Source of the DNA: Hypholoma sublateritium FD-334 SS-4
Lineage: Eukaryota > Basidiomycota > Agaricomycetes > Agaricales > Strophariaceae
Direction of reading: 5' to 3'
Length of the DNA stretch: 64,000 bases
Assembly (NCBI GenBank): GCA_000827495.1
Contig: KN817548.1
Coordinates: 299,561 to 363,560 of the forward strand
How positions within the stretch are numbered: the first letter of the stretch is position 1; each line of letters begins with the position of its first letter. A program made the position numbers and the translations under genes. The notes beneath the pieces are model-generated. The model saw only the letters and a program-made list of their open reading frames with translations. It made no database searches and was not told the DNA's origin. Shown here in pieces: positions 1-9,197 of the stretch.

Positions 1-1274
1 ATTTCTGGAAAGATGCACCAGATGAAGTCCTCGATGTATACCATGGATATACCAGGGTGGCGCACTCTATCACGAAAGGCGACAGAGAATTCTACGACAG
101 AGGGGGCGAAACTATCTTCCAGTACAATTTCGACCCCATGAAATTTGACGGCGGAAACCTCATAATCGTCAAGTACAAATATAATTGGAATAAGCCCGAT
201 TCCTTGTCGCTAGAGAACAAGATTCTACACAACGATGGGTTCATGCTTGTGGAAGACTTTTATAAAATTATTCACCCCTGTATATTCCCGCCGCAGGCTC
301 ATATCACCTCTGTCGTATTCTCAACCAGAAATGGAAGACATCATATTACTCAACATAACACTCGCGATCTCTTTGACCTGCCGTATCCGCCCATCCCACC
401 TGCTGTTCTTTCTTCGCCACTACCACAGTTACTCATCACCGAACTTTTGTCGCCAAAAGGCTTCCTGGGATATCATTGCTGCATTAGCGTTGTTCTGCAT
501 GAGGGGGAGCTATATGCCTTCAAGCACCACGAGATCTATCCTGAGCTTGTATGGAACACAGTTCCACCGGTCGACACCCTTCTAATTGAGATGGAGCATC
601 TTCTAAAGGTATCAACTCCAAACGTTCTGAGGGCAACCCACATCATAACAGATCGATCAAGTGAGGGTCGATTTCGAGGGTTTCTTCAGCCATTTTGTCC
701 AGCAGGATCTCTCAAGAATGTGCTCTCATCTCTACATAAAACTCCACCTTCTTCGGCTTGGCTTACGCAATGGAAAAGGCCGAGTCTGAAAACAACACCA
801 TTCCTCATATCCTGGACCGTGAAGCACAAGTGGTGTGTTCAGATGACGAGAGCCCTGTTAGATCTGCACGAACAGGAAATGTACATAGGTCGCCTGACCC
901 CGGGCAACTTTCTGATTGACAAGGATGGAAATATCAAGCTCATTGACATATCCCCTGTTACAGAATACAATCTTCCCTATGGCGCACCGGAGAGGTTAAA
1001 GACTCGAATCGAACCAGACAAGCACGTGAAGGGGCTGCTCACAGCTGAAAGAGATATTTTCAGCTTAGGGCTCATATTTTGGGTTCTCGCCGAGGAGCTG
1101 GTCGGATTTGACAGGGAAACAAGATCCGTTATACCTGTTATAACGTGGACTGAAAAGATGGGCGGTGCTCCACCATGGTTTCGTAGCCTAGTGGAGGATT
1201 GCATCAAGCGCGTTCCCCACAGGCGTCCTTCAGCCAGGTTTATTCTTGCCATCCTTATCATGCATCTATTCTAA
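1..1274 (+). CDS. Kinase-fold protein (predicted pseudokinase), 5' end outside window
   Basis: The reading frame is open to the window edge and has no ATG before residue Met of 'DPMKF', so the start codon lies upstream or in an upstream exon; the codon at 57 is GTG and is not a credible start. About 405 residues are visible. The N-terminal ~110 residues form a domain shared with the paralogue at 2776. A kinase-like region follows: 'YAFKHH' at the VAIK lysine position, hinge-like 'GFLQPF', and a catalytic loop reading 'YIGRLTPGNFLI', where HRD is replaced and only the Asn is kept. 'LIDISP' replaces DFG, then come 'GAPE' and 'DIFSLGLIFW'. Loss of the HRD and DFG-motif aspartates suggests an inactive scaffold. 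No function is assigned. It is unspliced over the visible part and has a tandem paralogue downstream. Confidence 0.75.
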   Translation, partial: FWKDAPDEVLDVYHGYTRVAHSITKGDREFYDRGGETIFQYNFDPMKFDGGNLIIVKYKYNWNKPDSLSLENKILHNDGFMLVEDFYKIIHPCIFPPQAHITSVVFSTRNGRHHITQHNTRDLFDLPYPPIPPAVLSSPLPQLLITELLSPKGFLGYHCCISVVLHEGELYAFKHHEIYPELVWNTVPPVDTLLIEMEHLLKVSTPNVLRATHIITDRSSEGRFRGFLQPFCPAGSLKNVLSSLHKTPPSSAWLTQWKRPSLKTTPFLISWTVKHKWCVQMTRALLDLHEQEMYIGRLTPGNFLIDKDGNIKLIDISPVTEYNLPYGAPERLKTRIEPDKHVKGLLTAERDIFSLGLIFWVLAEELVGFDRETRSVIPVITWTEKMGGAPPWFRSLVEDCIKRVPHRRPSARFILAILIMHLF

Positions 1275-1702
1275 GTACTAGGATTGACTACCGAAAAGCG
1301 CTTGTACCAAATATGGAGATGCTTTAGAATATTTATCATTGCCTGAGCCTTTGATTTCGTCATTCAACCTCTACTAGTAGTACTTCAAAATCATAATGCA
1401 CGGTGCTTATCAGTAAGTATTCGTCCTGGTCAATGGATCTCCCGTTTTGGAGAATGCACGTTCTGGGTACTATGATCTACAAGATCTAGTGTCCACGTAC
1501 ACGAGCCAAAAAAGCAGAATCTTGATTTGATAGACTGAACGGAGATGAGGGTATTCCACTGATATTTGTGAGTCATTCTGACTGAATTACACGGAATTTG
1601 TCAGTATCCCAATTAGTATAACATATCTTCGAGTGCTGTGGAAGACAGGAAGGAGCCAGAAAAACATGCTCACAAATTAAAGACCAGCGGAAGAGGCAAT
1701 CG

Positions 1703-1709
1703 TATAAAT
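1703..1709 (+). promoter_or_regulatory. TATA box of the Cys-rich protein gene
   Basis: TATAAAT lies 140 bp before the ATG at 1843. An intron in the untranslated leader (GTAAGT at 1772, CATAG ending at 1838) places the start codon 4 nt after the acceptor. A TATA box, a short leader and a 67-nt leader intron in order support a real transcript. Confidence 0.5.
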
Positions 1710-1842
1710 CGGAGCAGTGTTTTCATCCTCCTGGCGTTTCTTATCTTTCCGAATACAATTCACAAAAACCTGTAAGTCAACATAATCACATTTACGACCA
1801 ATTTAATAATTCATTTGAAGTTATTATTGCATCCATAGCATT

Positions 1843-2034
1843 ATGTGCCGACTTATAACTGTTGTATATAAATGCGGAACGTCGCATACCGCATCCCATT
1901 ATTGTTCAGATTGGCGGTCGAAGAATAGCTGCCCACAGAAGGCCGTCGAGATCACGAAGAAAATCGAAAGATGCTGTGGTTCGCCATCGTGCCTGACGAA
2001 GAATGGGAGTCCGAAAAATCCCCCTCATACGTAG
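1843..2034 (+). CDS. Small Cys-rich protein (63 aa), family member 1
   Basis: A 63-residue protein with six cysteines and no signal peptide. It starts MC and continues with the pattern V-Y-x-C-G-x-S-H-T-x3-Y-C, then a distant Cys-Pro and a C-terminal 'CCGSPSC'. The minus-strand ORF at 4421-4627 shares the same skeleton, including MC, 'CG.SH', 'YC', 'CP' and 'CG..SC', despite low overall identity. Conserved Cys and His spacing suggests zinc binding or a disulfide fold. A TATA box and a leader intron precede it. It sits between two kinase-fold paralogues. I recall similar short uncharacterised Cys-rich proteins in fungi, but I assign no function. Confidence 0.6.
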   Translation: MCRLITVVYKCGTSHTASHYCSDWRSKNSCPQKAVEITKKIERCCGSPSCLTKNGSPKNPPHT

Positions 2035-2775
2035 AACTTAGAAATAACATTTCATATGGTTCATCATGAAGAACGCAGTAATGACAAGTAGTGCTGGTGA
2101 GCGCTGAGAGCTGGGATATACATTATGTTTGTGGAAAGCAAGCTGCTGGCCGTCCGTCATAGCTCCTCCGTCCGTGTGTAAGAAACAAAATATGAACAGC
2201 CGAACGCGGCGCAAAGCCAGTCAGCTCAAGTTGCTCTCTACGGTGGCGCACAGCTCAACTACTGACTCAGAGTGACAACCTGCGACAACTCGATACCATG
2301 TAAGTACGTTTGATGTAAGTATTTTCAAAGTATTTTGCCAAATATTTACATAAGTGATATGACAAGTGCTAACGATTACCCAATGATTAATGTGCCATTG
2401 ATAATTTACAGGCACCGAAATCAACCACAATCCGCTCACCGCTCTTGCATGGCAAGCTGCATCGCCCCATCATAGCCTAGCCAACACCTGTTGAAAGGCC
2501 AAACTAACTTTGGTATCATCTCTCATCGCTTGCACCATAACATCCAGCTATCCATCAATAATGTGGGCCATGATTAGTCGGGTCGCGGCGGCCTTTTACT
2601 TTGATGAAGCACGCCGTGAGCATCCCGTTACTTACCACTGCCGCACTGCCAGTGCTTCATCACTGATCGGAATTCTTCCTCTCTAGGACTGGGAAATCCT
2701 GAAAAACCACTATTCTCAGCCCCTGATCCACTGGTCACCAGCTACCATGGCATCAGCATATTTAGGCAGTTTTTA

Positions 2776-3984
2776 ATGCCAAGTGTCACCTCTAACACAG
2801 CAGAACAAGGAGCAACCGGTTTCACTTACCAAGTAGACTGGTCCAAATTTGACAATGGCTATTTGATCTTTGTCGAATACAAACGCAACGAAAATTGGGA
2901 GGATTTTGGCAGTCTGGAGAATCAAATCCTTCTACGGAATACCCACATGTCTGCTCGCGATTTCAACCAAATCATTCTTCCTGTCATTCTTCCTCTTAAG
3001 TCTTATGTAACCCACGTCGAGTTCTACACAAGAAACGGCAAACCATACATCAGTCTCAAAGCCCCAGAAGAAATATCCGATTTTCCATTCTTTGACATTC
3101 CTTCGATCTTGGACATGATCCCCCGAGTACATATATCGCAGCTTAGGCAACCAAAAAATTTCTGCAGCGACTACAGGTTCATTGATGTTGTCATTTACAT
3201 GGGCCATCTCTACACTTTCAAGCACCACCCTATTTATCCAGATAAAAAAGCCATGGCTTCAGGAGATAAACTTCTCGATGAGGTCATCTACTTATCTCGC
3301 TATTCATCACCATTCATTCTGAAATGCCCTTATATCATCACCGACGACAACCCACGAGGAAAATTTCGCGGATACCTCCAGCCATTTCTGCCAGCAGGCT
3401 GCCTACTTGATGTGTTGAAATCGGTGAAGAAACACAGAGATCGTATACAGTCTTCTTCCGAGGTTCCCCAGCCAAGGCAGCCACTGGAATCGAGCCCAAC
3501 AAATTCTGTGGAGACATCCCAGTTCGATATTTCCTGGGTAACGAAGCACCGTTGGTGCATCGATATGATAAGCGGTGTTCTGGCTTTACACAACGAAGGG
3601 TCGTATATCGGCTATATAACTCCCGGAAATTTCTTACTGGACAAAGAAGGCGGCATAAAGCTCATCGATATATCCCCTGGAACACGATTCAATGTGTACT
3701 ACAGCCCACCCGAGGTGATTACGGATGGGTTAGTCAACCTCGACTACACAGGCCCACGGGATGTTTTTAGCATGGGACTTGTGTTCTGGGTACTCGCCGA
3801 AGAATTGCTTGAATTTGACCGCGAGTGGCCAACTGTTTCCCCAACTATATCTTGGACCAACGGCAGGAATTCGGCCCCCTTATGGTTTCGCACATTGGTG
3901 GAGGATTGCATCAAGACCGATCCTACTGAACGTCCATCAGCTGACAACATCCTCAACATCCTTAAAGCGAATCTCATGAAGTAG
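2776..3984 (+). CDS. Kinase-fold protein (predicted pseudokinase), tandem paralogue
   Basis: A 402-residue single-exon gene starting at ATG 2776, clearly paralogous to the gene at the window start over its whole length. Matching landmarks are 'YTFKHHPIYP' at the VAIK position, 'KFRGYLQPFLPAG', the loop 'YIGYITPGNFLLD' in place of HRD..N, 'LIDISPGT' in place of DFG, and 'DVFSMGLVFWVLAEELLEFD'. The HRD and DFG aspartates are missing, so catalysis is unlikely although the fold should be kept. The start is set by the ATG that follows a leader without other in-frame ATGs. The N-terminal domain (residues ~10-115) has no family I recognise. It is followed by a convergent Cys-rich protein gene. Confidence 0.8.
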   Translation: MPSVTSNTAEQGATGFTYQVDWSKFDNGYLIFVEYKRNENWEDFGSLENQILLRNTHMSARDFNQIILPVILPLKSYVTHVEFYTRNGKPYISLKAPEEISDFPFFDIPSILDMIPRVHISQLRQPKNFCSDYRFIDVVIYMGHLYTFKHHPIYPDKKAMASGDKLLDEVIYLSRYSSPFILKCPYIITDDNPRGKFRGYLQPFLPAGCLLDVLKSVKKHRDRIQSSSEVPQPRQPLESSPTNSVETSQFDISWVTKHRWCIDMISGVLALHNEGSYIGYITPGNFLLDKEGGIKLIDISPGTRFNVYYSPPEVITDGLVNLDYTGPRDVFSMGLVFWVLAEELLEFDREWPTVSPTISWTNGRNSAPLWFRTLVEDCIKTDPTERPSADNILNILKANLMK

Positions 3985-4420
3985 ACAACTATTTGTCACT
4001 TCGGAGTAGACAGATATGGAGGCAGAAATGTCACGAAACAATGTATGATTTCCATTAATACCTGACATTTACTATACTTCTGTGACTCATGGTCAAGAAC
4101 TTAAGCAACTACGATATTGGATTACGATCATCCAAGGCCGTGGGACCCTTAATAGAGGTCGCATTAAGAATGTTTGTACATACAATATAGGCACGCGCTT
4201 CGAAGGTAGATGTTGATACTTGAGCATCTCTCAAGCCTCGAATACAAATTCCATCACTGACGAATGTTGTCATCGCCTTCTCGTTCGCGTCAAATATCCG
4301 TTCATGTTTCACGCCATGCAGTACGTCAGGGTTAGTATGCCAGATAGGCCGTACCTTAGACCCCCAAAATTAGCTCTGCATCTCTACGAAAGTATGCTGC
4401 GTACCGATACGGGCGTAGCT

Positions 4421-4627
4421 TCAATGCGAAGGCTTGATTTCTGTCCCTGTTAATTTACTGCAGGAGGTGGCTCCGCAATAATCTGAGCTTTTCGAGGTTT
4501 TTCGAGCGCCAAGGTTGGGACATGGTATTTGTGCGCTAGTAGCGGTTCCAGGTTGCGAGAGCCTGCAATAGCTCATGGTGCTGTGTGAACGACCACACAG
4601 GAAAACAGTGGCGACCATGTGGCACAT
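4421..4627 (-). CDS. Small Cys-rich protein (68 aa), family member 2
   Basis: A 68-residue protein with six Cys and the same skeleton as the protein at 1843: MC start, V-F-x-C-G-x-S-H-S-x3-Y-C, an internal Cys-Pro, and a terminal 'YCGATSC'. A plausible 63-nt leader intron (GTGAGC at 4702 to GACAG at 4640, with an ACTGAAC branch-like site) lies 12 nt before the ATG. This mirrors the leader intron of the first copy and supports a real gene. It is convergent with the kinase-fold gene ending at 3984. The role is unknown; metal binding or a disulfide-rich fold is inferred from Cys and His spacing only. Confidence 0.5.
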   Translation of the reverse strand: MCHMVATVFLCGRSHSTMSYCRLSQPGTATSAQIPCPNLGARKTSKSSDYCGATSCSKLTGTEIKPSH

Positions 4628-4702
4628 GTTCGTCAGAGTCTGTCAAAGCCGAACTCGCATGAATAAACCCCCAATAGTTCAGTAGTTATGTATAAAGCTC
4701 AC

Positions 4703-5797
4703 AATAGACGGAGAATAGTAAAATCGTGTGGTCCTTGTCCTTGGAGAACAAGTAGAAACATGCACTCTATTTAACTATACGAGCTCCAGGAATTTCCATG
4801 AAATACACAACTAGGTAACTGACGCACTGTTCGGGTACATATCCAGTGATTCTACCTATATCGGCATGCTTCTATTGAAAAATAAGTGTAGCTAGCCTAG
4901 TCTCTCACATTGCAGCAATGTGAGTCTGCGATTACAATGCGAGATACACTCAATGATTCAGAAACAATTCACTGCCTATCTTGGGCAACAATTCAAGTGG
5001 CTTGTGTCTGATGTCAGGAGCTGCTCACATCTCCCGCCGCTGTCAAAGTCAAAGGAGAAATATCTTGTTTGGGCCCATCTCAGGCACCACGTCCTGGCTC
5101 GGGGTTTGGTGCCCTTGGGAAGATCAACTTCTGATAGGAAATACAGGAGTCCGCCTATAATGGTAGTGTATCCAATGTCCGCATTGGGACACGATCAACC
5201 CCTTCGCATGGGCCTTATGTAACTCTTCAGCCATTGAAAAACATATAGTACCATCTGGATAACCTATTTTCTCTGTCTCCCTACAATGTACTTATACTTA
5301 TACTCAATGGGAGCGCATATGTACAACGAGCGTTCTTTGAGAACCTGTCAGAAAGTCTAGAGTGTCTGGTCCCAGGCAAGTCCCAGGATTATAGTATCGA
5401 ATGAAAGGTCGAATCTGCAAACGGAGGGAGCGCTTGTTACAATAACGCTCAGGTATTGCGACTGCCAAAGGCATGACCAGAGTCCCGGCAAATGTAATAA
5501 ATACGACAACTACCATATTTTAGTGACATAGTAGGGCCAAACGAGAGGTACATCTAGTATAATACCGACAGCGGTGAACAGTTTCGCACAAATGCGGATA
5601 CCAGGTTGCGCTAGAGCTTCGAGGGCTCGGCGCGACTGTTAGAAAGCGTGTTTAGCCAGTAGCCTAATCAATTTCCTCGGTTGCACTTGCGAAATAGGAG
5701 CGCAACAGTTTATTTACAAGAAGTACCGACCGCTGCGCGAACTCGAAAAGGTTCCGGGCCAGTAGGAATGCAGAATCCTTCTCGGGGATGCGTCAAT
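4703..5797. other. Intergenic, no supported gene
   Basis: Only short ORFs without codon-usage, splice or homology support. It separates the Cys-rich gene from the hydrolase pair. Confidence 0.5.
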
Positions 5798-6587
5798 TCA
5801 CGGATTTCGTAGGGCAGGTGCAAGCACGATGCACGAAAAGAGTAAATCGCCGCCTTCATCGTTTTTCTCGATCTCCATGACCCTCCGTAGTCCCGCATCC
5901 AGTGCTTTCTCACTCAGCATGTCCTCGTTTTCTGCGAGGACGCCGCGGTCAAGCGGCCCCTTCCGCGACCCTTCTAATTCCCAAAGATGGCCATCCGTGC
6001 CCTTGACGAACGCAACGAAATGGTTGCCCCTATCATGATCCACGGGCGGCACCTCCGACTGCCCCTGCTGCGCGGCATCGCGGTGCGCCGCTTCGTAGAA
6101 CTCGCTTTCCTCCAGCACGCGCGCGCGAGGGAGCATGGTCTTGGGCTGCGCCTCCGCGCGAATACGCGCGAGCTCGGACGCAGGGAGGATGTGCTCTACA
6201 GGCGCACCGTTTAGGACGCAGTGCAGAAGCCCGATAGAGCCGCAGGCGTTGCCGATGGTCTGCTTGAACCAAAGGACGGGGTCGTCGCCGACATCTTCAT
6301 AGTCGCCCTTGCCCGCGTCTTCCTCTTCGCGTGCGCGCTTCCACGCAGGCGTCATAGGGATGGTGACGAGCAGCGCGTGCGCTGGGCGTGGAGCGAGCGC
6401 GAGGAGGTCTGGCTCGGTGAGCGAGTAAACGTCGTGGAACGCGAGCGCGGGTGAGAGGCCGAGCCGCGCCGCGAGCGGGTTCATGACATCAGGGTTGTTT
6501 TCTGCAAGTACGCTCGAGATCAGAGGTTCAATGTGCGGATGATTAGATGTAGGGATTACCAAGTATCCCGAAAGTCTTTTTGGCCAT
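5798..6587 (-). CDS. Ubiquitin C-terminal hydrolase (peptidase C12), copy 1
   Basis: Cysteine protease that removes small C-terminal adducts from ubiquitin. Two exons: 6587-6560 (28 nt) and 6501-5798, with a 58-nt intron (GTAATC to TTGCAG). Splicing replaces the read-through N-terminus with MAKKTFGILENNPDVMNP, which matches the UCH 'LExNPevmn' start. The protein has 243 residues, normal for the family. The active site shows 'QTIGNACGSIGLLH' (oxyanion Gln and catalytic Cys), 'HFVAF' (catalytic His) and 'LWELEGSRKGP', where the usual Asp of 'ELDG' is Glu. It is a tandem duplicate of the gene at 7581-8355. The C-terminus is 'CIVLAPALRNP'. Confidence 0.9.
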
Positions 6588-7580
6588 GGTGGTGGTATGA
6601 GTCAAAGTCACCTTGGATCAACCTCGGATCGGATAAGCTAACGCACCAGCATGACCAAATTCAGGTAAAATCTACTCGAACCTATTTTTAGATTTGTGGC
6701 ACTTGTACCGAGTTTGAACGTTCTGAACCTTCGCTTGCAAAAGTGACATAGACATCATATTAGAGATCGTAGAACATTTTAACTCAAGTAATATATATGT
6801 ACACATAATACACAAGTCAAGTATCACTGAATAACCACCACGAAGAGGCAGTTAGTACATAAGTTGTTCCTAGAATTGCAAAGCGGCCTCCAGCGTAGAA
6901 AACGACGCCGACTGCATTTCGGTGCCACTTCGCAGATAAGGAGCTATCACGTCAATTAACGCATATATAATCCTTAAAACACGTTGCAATTGATGTCGAC
7001 AACTTGCTGAGTATGTGCTAATAGTAAATGAACCATACGTGCAAATATGTTTTCAGGTGATCCACAGGAACGCCGAGTCGCCGTGTACTGGTTTAAGACA
7101 TCTGTTGGCTGTCGGTTGCATTGCGCGTGCCTGCGAATAATATTAACGATGAAGTGATCTTTCCTGTGCATTTTAGGGGAATACTTACAGCGCAGCACTA
7201 ATAAGCTGACTTCTACCAACGCATGTACAAATGGAGAAATACGATAACATACCACAGTGCTAAGGTGCGATTTGGGGTGGAATGAGTAACTACTACGTGG
7301 TGTATCTTGCCTTCGAAGCGTAAGTGAGGTGGAGTGACGACAAGTGTGGAATAGTTGACACGAATGCGGATAATTGCCTTCAAAATCCAGAGGTTTCATT
7401 GGCACGCCTGGAAAATACCGCTTTGAGTCAATATGGCTTCGACATACTTGGGGAATAAGAACCGGGTCGTATTTTTACAAGAAGATTCAGAGACAAAAAG
7501 AACCCGAAGAATGCTCCGGGAAGCTAGGAAGGATGCACTCAAACTGGAATCCGACTCGGGGACGCTTTGATTAATAGATT
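6588..7580. other. Spacer between the tandem hydrolases
   Basis: About 1 kb. Roughly the first 40 bp upstream of each copy's ATG are similar (both contain 'ggtatgagtcaaagt'), so the duplication took part of the promoter. A 143-codon minus ORF at 6974-7405 has low-complexity, non-family content and is not called. Confidence 0.5.
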
Positions 7581-8355
7581 TCAGGTGGCAGGGGCAAGCA
7601 CAATACACGAAAAGAGTAAATCGCCGCCTTCATCGTTTTTCTCGATCTCCATGACTCTTCGTAGTCCTGCATTGAGTGCTTTCTCACTCAGCATGTCCTC
7701 ATTTTCTGCGAGGATGCAGCGGTCAAGCGGCCCCTTTCGTGACCCTTCTAATTCCCAAAGATGGCCGTCCGTGCCCTTGACGAACGCAACGAAATGGTTG
7801 TGCTCCACGGGCGGCACGTCCGACTGCCCCTGCTGTGCGGCGTCGCGGTGCGCCGCTTCGTAGAACTCGCTTTCTTCCAGCACGCGCGCGCGAGGGACCA
7901 TGGTCTTGGGCAGCGCATCTTTACGGATACGCGCGAGCTCTGAATCAGGTAGGATGTGCGCAGCAGGCGTTCCGTTTAGGACACAGTGCAAGAGGCCGAT
8001 CGAGCCGCAGGCGTGTTCGATGGTCTGCTGGAACCACAGGACGGGGTCGTCGCCGACATCTTCATAGTCGCCCTTTCCCGCGTCTTCCTCTTCACGGGCG
8101 CGTCTCCACGCAGGAGTCATGGGTATGGTAACGAGCAGCGCGTGCGCTGGGCGCGGCACGAGCGCGAGGAGGTCTGGCTCGGTGAGCGAGTAGATGTCGT
8201 GGAACGCGAGCGCGGGTGAGAGGCCGAGCCGTGCCGCGAGCGGGTTCATAACGTCAGGGTTGTTTTCTGCGAGTAAGTAGGCTCGAAATCAGGCGTTCAA
8301 TGTGCGGATAATCGATGAAGAGATTACCAAGTATCCCAAAAATCTTTTTGGCCAT
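7581..8355 (-). CDS. Ubiquitin C-terminal hydrolase (peptidase C12), copy 2
   Basis: Two exons, 8355-8328 and 8266-7581, with a 61-nt intron (GTAATC to TCGCAG) in the same place as copy 1, giving 237 residues starting MAKKIFGILENNPDVMNP. Catalytic Cys, His and Gln are present, and 'ELEG' replaces 'ELDG' as in copy 1. The active-site loop reads 'QTIEHACGSIG' instead of 'QTIGNACGSIG', so the conserved Gly-Asn before the Cys is lost. The loop before the catalytic His is five residues shorter, and the C-terminus ends APAT. The copy is open and correctly spliced but has drifted at the active site, which may mean altered specificity or lowered activity. Confidence 0.87.
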
Positions 8356-9197
8356 GGCGATGGTATGAGTCAAAGTTATCTTGGATGCTCGTTCTCATGA
8401 TCAGCCGTTCTCGTCGCACGATCACTGATGTTTGCCTCGTGCCATCCGCGTTGCAATGGCGCTTCTGAGTTGTTCGGAGTTCCTGGGGTCACTCAAAAGT
8501 TGTGTCACCGCGGCTGTTCATTCGGCATGTATAATTAATATTGATTCTGAGCGGCGCGTAGGCGCCCAATTAGTCTGTTCAGGGCTTAGAACTATACGAT
8601 GAGATCTCGCAAAGATCTCGGGGTCAAAGTTATAACGGCCCTTATTGATCTGCATTATTATATGGACATGTACACAGCGCCCATGAATTTGAAGCGATTT
8701 CGCTTCTACGGTCCCATGGAACTCCTTGGGAACAGGAACAAATAAATCACAGATGCTGGTAGAAGTTCGCTATTAATAGATTCTTGAAGGGTCTGATAGC
8801 GGCGGTTTGGTCAGAAATCTCTGTGTTGTGCCCCGAAACGGAGTGGTACAGATTATGTATTAACGAAATACTAGTACTAGTACTGATTCTAGTCGATATT
8901 TCTGCACGGGGCGATGCGGGGAGTCCGTATCGCCTTTGAATATTTACATGTACAAGTTGCCCAACAACGCGATTTGCTTGGTGGTCCGAGTTTCATGATG
9001 GTGTACTGACGACCTTCATGTTTAACCTTGAAAAGTTCCATGTGTGCTCAGGTACTTATGAGATACTGAGATACTTGCCCAACTTTCGTGCACAGTGCAC
9101 GTCTAACTGGCACGAGCGACGAATGCACAACGAATGCACTTTGATTTTGGCCTGGAGCGTGGGCATTTCTGAGTCATGATCTCAACTGCTGAGACGA
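8356..9197. other. Intergenic, no supported gene
   Basis: No ORF with coding character. It contains a short palindromic run of the unit 'actagt' near 8870-8886. Confidence 0.5.

Noticed and set aside
6974..7405. 143-codon minus ORF between the two hydrolases
   Set aside because: No recognised motif, no splice extension, composition like surrounding intergenic DNA.
8870..8890. Palindromic 'tactagtactagtact' run
   Set aside because: Simple repeat, no associated feature.
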